DNA from: a bacterium
GTDB lineage: Bacteria; Gemmatimonadota; Gemmatimonadetes; Longimicrobiales; RSA9
NCBI GenBank assembly: GCA_003242735.1
Contig: QGVH01000012.1
Coordinates: 1 to 64,000, forward strand
DNA length: 64,000 nucleotides
Direction: 5' to 3'
The position numbers and the translations under genes were made by a program. Below the pieces are notes generated by a model that worked only from the letters and a program-made list of their open reading frames with translations, was not told where the DNA came from and ran no database searches. Below are positions 59,902 to 64,000 of this stretch, piece by piece. How positions within the stretch are numbered: position 1 is the stretch's first letter; each line of letters opens with the position of its first letter.

Positions 59902-62031
59902 ATGGCGACGAAGGCGAAATCCCCCCGGCCGGTCGAGCGCTTCGCGGATCTGGATCGTGACACGCTGATCGGCTTCTACCGGACGATGTTCACGGCGCGG
60001 CGGATCGACGACAAGGAGATCCAGCTCAAGCGGCAGAATCGGATCTTCTTCCAGATCTCCGGCGCCGGGCACGAGGCCGTGCAGGTCGCGATCGCGCAGC
60101 ACCTGCGTCCGGGCTCCGACTGGTTCTACCTCTACTACCGCGATCGCGCCCTCACGCTGGCGCTGGGCATGACGCCGTACGAACAGTTCCTGCAGGCCGT
60201 GGCGGCGGCGAGCGACCCCAACAGCGGTGGGCGGCAGATGCCGGCGCACTGGGGGCACCGCAAGCTGCGCATCGTCAGCACGTCCTCGCCGACGGGGACA
60301 CAGTACCTCCAGGCCGTCGGCTGCGCGGAGGCCGGGTGGCGCGCGGCGAAGGTCCCCGCCATGCGGGAGCAGATCGAGCCGTTCGAAGACGACGAGATCG
60401 TGCTCTGCACCTCCGGCGAGGGCCAGACGTCCGAGGGGGAGTTCTGGGAGGCGCTGAGCACGGCGTGCAACCTCTCCCTCCCCGTTCTCTTCCTGATCGA
60501 GGACAACGGGTACGCGATCTCCGTACCGGTGGAGGTGAACACGCCGGGCGGGAGCATCAGCAAGCTCGTGTCGTCGTTCCCCAACCTGTACGTGCAGGAG
60601 GTGGACGGCTGCGACGTGCTGGCCAGCTACGAGGTGACCGGCCGGGCCGTGGCGTACTGCCGGGAGCGGCGTGGTCCCGCGCTGGTCCACGCTCACGTGA
60701 TCCGGCCGTACTCGCATTCAATGTCGGATGACGAGCGGCTGTACCGGCCGGAGGCGGAGCGGGCACGGGACGCCAGCCGCGACCCCATCCCACGGTACCG
60801 GCGTTTCCTGATCGAGGAGGGGATCGCGACCGCCGAGGAGCTGGATGCGCTCGAGGCGGAGGTGGTGCAGGAGGTCCAGGAGGCGGCCGACCGCGCGCTG
60901 GAGCAGCCTCAGCCGGCGCCCGAGACGGCAACGCTCTACCTGTACTCGCCCGACGTGGATCCGACGGCGGAACAGTTCGACACCGAGGAGGATCCACGCT
61001 TCGAGGGCGAGGAGACGACGATGGTGGACCTCCTCAACGCGTGCCTCCGGGACGAGATGGAGCGCGATCCGCGCATCGTCGTCTTCGGTGAGGACGTGGC
61101 CGACGCGAGCCGCGAGAGCGTGCTCGACGAGGTCAAGGGGAAGGGCGGCGTCTTCAAGGTGACATGGGGCCTCCAGCGTCGCTTCGGCAGCACCCGCGTC
61201 TTCAACTCGCCCCTCGCCGAGGCGAACATCGTCGGCCGCGCGGCCGGCATGGCGGTGCGGGGGCTCAAGCCCGTGGTCGAGATCCAGTTCTTCGACTACA
61301 TCTGGCCGGCCATGATGCAGATCCGGAACGAGCTGGCCACGATGCGCTACCGCTCGAACAACGCGTGGAGCGCGCCGGTGGTGATCCGCGTCGCCTACGG
61401 CGGCTACCTGAAGGGCGGTGCGATCTACCACTCCCAGACGGGCGAGACGCTGTTCACGCACATCCCGGGGCTGCGGGTCGTGATGCCGTCGAACGCGGTG
61501 GACGCGAACGGGCTCCTGCGTACCGCGATCCGGTGCGATGACCCGGTCATCTTCCTCGAGCACAAGCACCTGTACCGGCAGGTGTACAACAAGGGCCGTT
61601 ATCCCGGGCCGAACTTCATGATCCCCTTCGGCAAGGCGAAGGTCGTGCGGGAGGGGACGGACGTGACCGTCATCGCCTGCGGCGCCCTGGTGAAGCGCTC
61701 GCTGGACGCGGCGAAGGCGGTCGAGGCCGAGGGCGTGAGCGTCGAGGTGATCGACCTCCGCTCGCTGAATCCGTTGGACATGGAGACGATCGCGGCGTCC
61801 GTGCGCAAGACGAACCGCGTCGTCATCGCGCACGAGGACCCGCTGTCGTGGGGGATCGGCTCGGAGATCGCGGCGCGGATCGCCGACGAGGTGTTCGAGT
61901 GGCTCGACGCGCCGGTCAAGCGTGTCGCATCGCTGGACACGTGGGTGGCCTACTCGCCGCAGCTCGAGGACGTGATCCTGCCCTCGCCGGAGCGAGTCCT
62001 CGCGGCGATCCGGGAGGTCGTGGCGTACTGA
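59902..62031 (+). CDS. Fused E1 alpha-beta 2-oxoacid dehydrogenase (branched-chain type)
   Basis: The 709-residue protein joins E1 alpha (about 1-330) and E1 beta (about 370-709). It should be the thiamine diphosphate-dependent decarboxylase of a branched-chain 2-oxoacid or pyruvate dehydrogenase complex. E1 alpha shows [16 protein letters not shown] and [15 protein letters not shown]. The TPP motif reads Gly172-Glu173-Gly174 where Gly-Asp-Gly is usual. E1 beta shows [37 protein letters not shown] and [17 protein letters not shown] sequence. The E2 and E3 genes are not in the window. ATG 59902 follows a leader with a TATAAT element. Confidence 0.92.
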   Translation: MATKAKSPRPVERFADLDRDTLIGFYRTMFTARRIDDKEIQLKRQNRIFFQISGAGHEAVQVAIAQHLRPGSDWFYLYYRDRALTLALGMTPYEQFLQAVAAASDPNSGGRQMPAHWGHRKLRIVSTSSPTGTQYLQAVGCAEAGWRAAKVPAMREQIEPFEDDEIVLCTSGEGQTSEGEFWEALSTACNLSLPVLFLIEDNGYAISVPVEVNTPGGSISKLVSSFPNLYVQEVDGCDVLASYEVTGRAVAYCRERRGPALVHAHVIRPYSHSMSDDERLYRPEAERARDASRDPIPRYRRFLIEEGIATAEELDALEAEVVQEVQEAADRALEQPQPAPETATLYLYSPDVDPTAEQFDTEEDPRFEGEETTMVDLLNACLRDEMERDPRIVVFGEDVADASRESVLDEVKGKGGVFKVTWGLQRRFGSTRVFNSPLAEANIVGRAAGMAVRGLKPVVEIQFFDYIWPAMMQIRNELATMRYRSNNAWSAPVVIRVAYGGYLKGGAIYHSQTGETLFTHIPGLRVVMPSNAVDANGLLRTAIRCDDPVIFLEHKHLYRQVYNKGRYPGPNFMIPFGKAKVVREGTDVTVIACGALVKRSLDAAKAVEAEGVSVEVIDLRSLNPLDMETIAASVRKTNRVVIAHEDPLSWGIGSEIAARIADEVFEWLDAPVKRVASLDTWVAYSPQLEDVILPSPERVLAAIREVVAY

Positions 62032-62086
62032 CGGCCACGTTCGCCGTGGAGGGCCGCCGCCGGCCGCGCGCGGCGGTGCTCACGCG

Positions 62087-62121
62087 ATCACGCGCGGGGC
62101 TCCCAGGGCCTCGCGCGTGAT
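62087..62121. terminator. Hairpin between convergent E1 and barrel-TPR genes
   Basis: ATCACGCGCGGGGC pairs with GCCTCGCGCGTGAT (14 pairs, one G-T) around a 7-base loop. No T tract follows. Its position between two converging stops supports a shared terminator. Confidence 0.5.
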
Positions 62122-62144
62122 GCGTCTTCGGGTGGCGCCCCCTC

Positions 62145-63644
62145 TCACCGGATCTCGAACGCGGCGGTGCGCGTCACGGATCGGCCGGATGCGAGGCTGG
62201 TGACGCGCACGCGCACGGTGTGTGTGCCCGGCTGCGAGCGTGCCAGGAGCAACGCGATGCGTTCGGCGACGGAAGGGGAGTCGGCCCCTCGTTCGAGCTC
62301 GAGGGCGGCGGTCGGCGCGCTGTCCGGCGCAGCCGCGGGCCGGAGCGGAACACGCTCTCCCGCTGGATCGAGCACCTCGATCGTGACGCGGTACCGGGCC
62401 CGTCCGTCTGGCGACAGCGGGAGGCCGCTGGCCTCGACCGAGAGCGAGAGACCGCCGGCCTCGGCCACCTGGACGGCGACAGCCGAGACGGTGAACGGCT
62501 CGGGCGGCGCCTCCGTGACGGCCTGGGTGCGCTCGACCAGCGCGCGCGTCCTGCCGTAGGCCGCCAGGAGCTGGACGTCGTCCGGGTTCAGTGAGACGGC
62601 GTGCTGGAGCGCCTCCCACGCCCCGGGCGCCGCCGTGGAGTCGCTCTCGGCGATGACGGCGAGCAGGAGCGCGAGCTCGCGCCAGGCGGACGGGTCGTGA
62701 GGCGTCTGGCGGACCCGGGCTCGCAGCGTTGCGATGGCGGCCGCCGTGTCGCCCCGGGCGGCCAGCTCGCGCGCCGCCCGGGCCTCAGCGCTCTCCTCCG
62801 CGCGTGGATCCGGCGGACGGGGTGCCGCGGCGGCCGGGGGACCCGGCCGTGCCCGGCTCAGCACGTAGTCGACGGCGACCTGGATCGACGGGTAGTACGT
62901 CGTGAACCCGGAGTAGTCGAACACGGGCCGGCGGCCGGCCAGGCGCTCCACCTCGTCCGCCTCGAGGCTCTCCATGTCGTCGGCCGCCGCCGGCAGGACC
63001 AGGCTGTTCACGCCCACCCGCAGCCCGAGGTCCCGCGTGACCGGGAACCGCGCCGTCACGCCGAGTGACAGCCCCCACCCCGTCCAGCTCCGGCTGCGCC
63101 ACTGCAGCGGCGCGTCGGCCGGGGCGCCGAACTGGGTCGCGAACACGTCCCGGTGGCCGTTGGAGAGGTCGAGGGTGTGATGCGTCACGACGGGGGCGAC
63201 GAGATACGCGACACCGCCGGCGCCGTCCGCCCACTGGCCGAGCCGCACGGCCATGCCGGCAGTGAACGTCCAGATCCTGACGCTTCGGCCGATCTGCTGT
63301 GGCCCGCCGCGGCCGCCGCTGTAGCTGGCCTCGGTGCTCGCCGATACGAGGTCAACGCCGATGAAGGCGCCGAAGCCCGACTGTGGGCGGTAGCGTAGCG
63401 CGCCGCCGACGAGAGGCGCGATCCGCGTGCGTTCGCTGTACATCGTGCTGAACGACTCGCTGCTGCTCTTCGCCGTGACCCTGGCGTTGTACAGCCACGC
63501 GGGCAGCATCGCCCCGCCTCCGACGGAGACGGCCCAGCGCGGCGGCGCCGGCTCCTGGGCGTGGGCGACCGACGGCGACAACGTGAAGCCGACAAGGGCC
63601 ACCAGGAACGGCCTGGGCGTCCGCACCCGAGGAATCCGGTTCAT
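62145..63644 (-). CDS. Outer-membrane barrel protein with TPR-like C-terminal half
   Basis: The 499-residue exported protein has a signal peptide ending VAHAQ near residue 29. Barrel-like strands follow to about residue 240 (WAVSVGGGAMLPAWLYNARV, GFGAFIGVDLVSAS, YYPSIQVAVDYVLSR). A proline-rich linker comes next, then a helical TPR-like stretch (AARELAARGDTAAAIATLRARV and ALQHAVSLNPDDVQLLAAYG). The final 130 residues are beta-rich with SVEASGLPLSPDGRARYRVTIEV. ATG 63644 is preferred to the earlier in-frame start. No family name can be given; a surface or envelope structural role is likely. Confidence 0.65.
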   Translation of the reverse strand: MNRIPRVRTPRPFLVALVGFTLSPSVAHAQEPAPPRWAVSVGGGAMLPAWLYNARVTAKSSSESFSTMYSERTRIAPLVGGALRYRPQSGFGAFIGVDLVSASTEASYSGGRGGPQQIGRSVRIWTFTAGMAVRLGQWADGAGGVAYLVAPVVTHHTLDLSNGHRDVFATQFGAPADAPLQWRSRSWTGWGLSLGVTARFPVTRDLGLRVGVNSLVLPAAADDMESLEADEVERLAGRRPVFDYSGFTTYYPSIQVAVDYVLSRARPGPPAAAAPRPPDPRAEESAEARAARELAARGDTAAAIATLRARVRQTPHDPSAWRELALLLAVIAESDSTAAPGAWEALQHAVSLNPDDVQLLAAYGRTRALVERTQAVTEAPPEPFTVSAVAVQVAEAGGLSLSVEASGLPLSPDGRARYRVTIEVLDPAGERVPLRPAAAPDSAPTAALELERGADSPSVAERIALLLARSQPGTHTVRVRVTSLASGRSVTRTAAFEIR

Positions 63645-63694
63645 TGCGACCCCCGTAGATGAGGAGCACGTGGATCCCGACCCATGGCCTGCGT

Positions 63695-64000
63695 TCACCG
63701 CGCGTGGGCGATGAGGTCGACCACCCGGTCGAGCTCCTCCGGCGAGTTGTAGATGTGCGGAGCGAGCCGCATCCAGCCGTAGCCGTACTCGCCGATCACG
63801 CGGCTCCGGACGTTTGCGGTCTCGGCCAGGTGGCGTTGGAGCTGGCGCGCATCCATTCCATCAACGCGGAAGGCGACCATTCCTGCCACAGCCAGGCCGC
63901 TGGCCGGCGACACAATGCGCACGCCGGGGATCCCGCTCAGTCCCTGCGCCAACCGGTCCCGGAGGAACCTGATCCGCGCGTAGACGCGCTCGGGCCCGAG
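63695..64000 (-). CDS. Class V aminotransferase-fold protein, C-terminal fragment
   Basis: About 100 C-terminal residues are inside the window; the frame is open to the right edge. The segment ERVYARIRFLRDRLAQ then GIPGVRIVSPASGLAVAGMVAF, a LQRHLAETANVRSRVI stretch and MRLAPHIYNSPEELDRVVD are typical of the small domain of PLP-dependent class V enzymes. These include isopenicillin-N-epimerase-like and cysteine desulfurase-like proteins. The PLP lysine lies outside the window. The stop is 50 bases from the barrel-TPR start, so both may be co-transcribed. Confidence 0.85.
   Translation of the reverse strand, partial: LGPERVYARIRFLRDRLAQGLSGIPGVRIVSPASGLAVAGMVAFRVDGMDARQLQRHLAETANVRSRVIGEYGYGWMRLAPHIYNSPEELDRVVDLIAHAR

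Noticed and set aside
1..64000. CRISPR arrays, insertion sequences, prophage genes or integration sites
   Set aside because: No regularly spaced repeats, transposase, integrase or phage structural gene was found. The tRNA cluster shows no duplicated 3' ends that would mark an attachment site.

Overview
The window is a stretch of high-GC chromosome, densely packed with genes, with no insertion sequence, prophage, CRISPR array or rRNA. The gene content suggests a Gram-negative bacterium: outer-membrane barrels, many lipoproteins, a subtilisin carrying a T9SS/FlgD-like C-terminal domain next to a PorV-like barrel, a B12-dependent ribonucleotide reductase, and secreted proteins with Asp-Ser-Leu-Arg repeats. 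Together these fit Gemmatimonadota or a neighbouring FCB-group lineage. That placement is inference, because no rRNA is present. No gene-free stretch exceeds 300 bases; the longest are about 250-300 bases (47598-47894, 53523-53794, 29530-29800, 59650-59901), and what they hold is listed.

Region by region: 1-641 (minus) is a tRNA-Thr/tRNA-Gly/tRNA-Thr/tuf unit driven by a near-consensus promoter that overlaps the cysS stop codon. 638-9697 (minus) holds cysS, pyrF, pyrD, smpB, two cell-wall enzymes (amidase, L,D-transpeptidase), a TPR lipoprotein, a YihY membrane protein and a YtxH protein, most joined by 4-base ATGA overlaps. 9752-11904 is a cytosolic histidine kinase with an NtrC-type regulator. 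12034-18203 (minus) is a coupled string: beta-lactamase-fold serine hydrolase, amidohydrolase, pyruvate kinase, PhnP-like metallohydrolase, glucose-6-phosphate isomerase. RNase D (18302-19429) is divergent from it. 19563-23944 (minus) holds a small protein, the subtilisin and the PorV-like barrel. 24104-26844 (plus) holds a lipoprotein, then a Tat-exported small subunit with a GMC oxidoreductase. 26977-29529 is nrdJ, with a promoter overlapped by two possible NrdR boxes.

29801-30466 is endonuclease III. 30581-33589 is a very large protein joining a metallopeptidase domain, a PD40 propeller and an outer-membrane barrel. 33674-42872 (minus) is a peptidoglycan-recycling cluster: murQ, anmK, a nagZ-type hexosaminidase, a GT39-type glycosyltransferase, a sodium:solute symporter and a second, lipoprotein amidase. 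43033-46631 (plus) holds an M20 peptidase, a small barrel and gamma-glutamyltransferase, whose best start is a CTG overlapping the previous stop. 46734-47597 is a glycine-zipper lipoprotein. 47895-51849 (plus) couples an ABC exporter, a stand-alone receiver and a membrane-anchored alkaline-phosphatase-superfamily protein.

51863-59649 (minus) holds agmatinase, pyruvoyl arginine decarboxylase, a Fur-family regulator, a LOR/SDH-family protein with a small partner, a DHH phosphoesterase, a PHP phosphoesterase, coaE, a DedA protein, a GspG-like protein and a small conserved-looking protein. 59902-62031 (plus) is a fused E1 alpha-beta 2-oxoacid dehydrogenase. 62145-63644 (minus) is a barrel-TPR protein, and a class V aminotransferase runs off the right edge.

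Three themes connect the genes. Cell-wall turnover recurs: two amidases, an L,D-transpeptidase, NagZ/AnmK/MurQ, GGT and a serine hydrolase. Arginine is routed to agmatine and putrescine, perhaps also to proline. Translational coupling through 4-base stop/start overlaps is the dominant operon architecture. The strongest leads for something under-described are the subtilisin/PorV pair, the peptidase-propeller-barrel protein and the symporter embedded in the muropeptide cluster.
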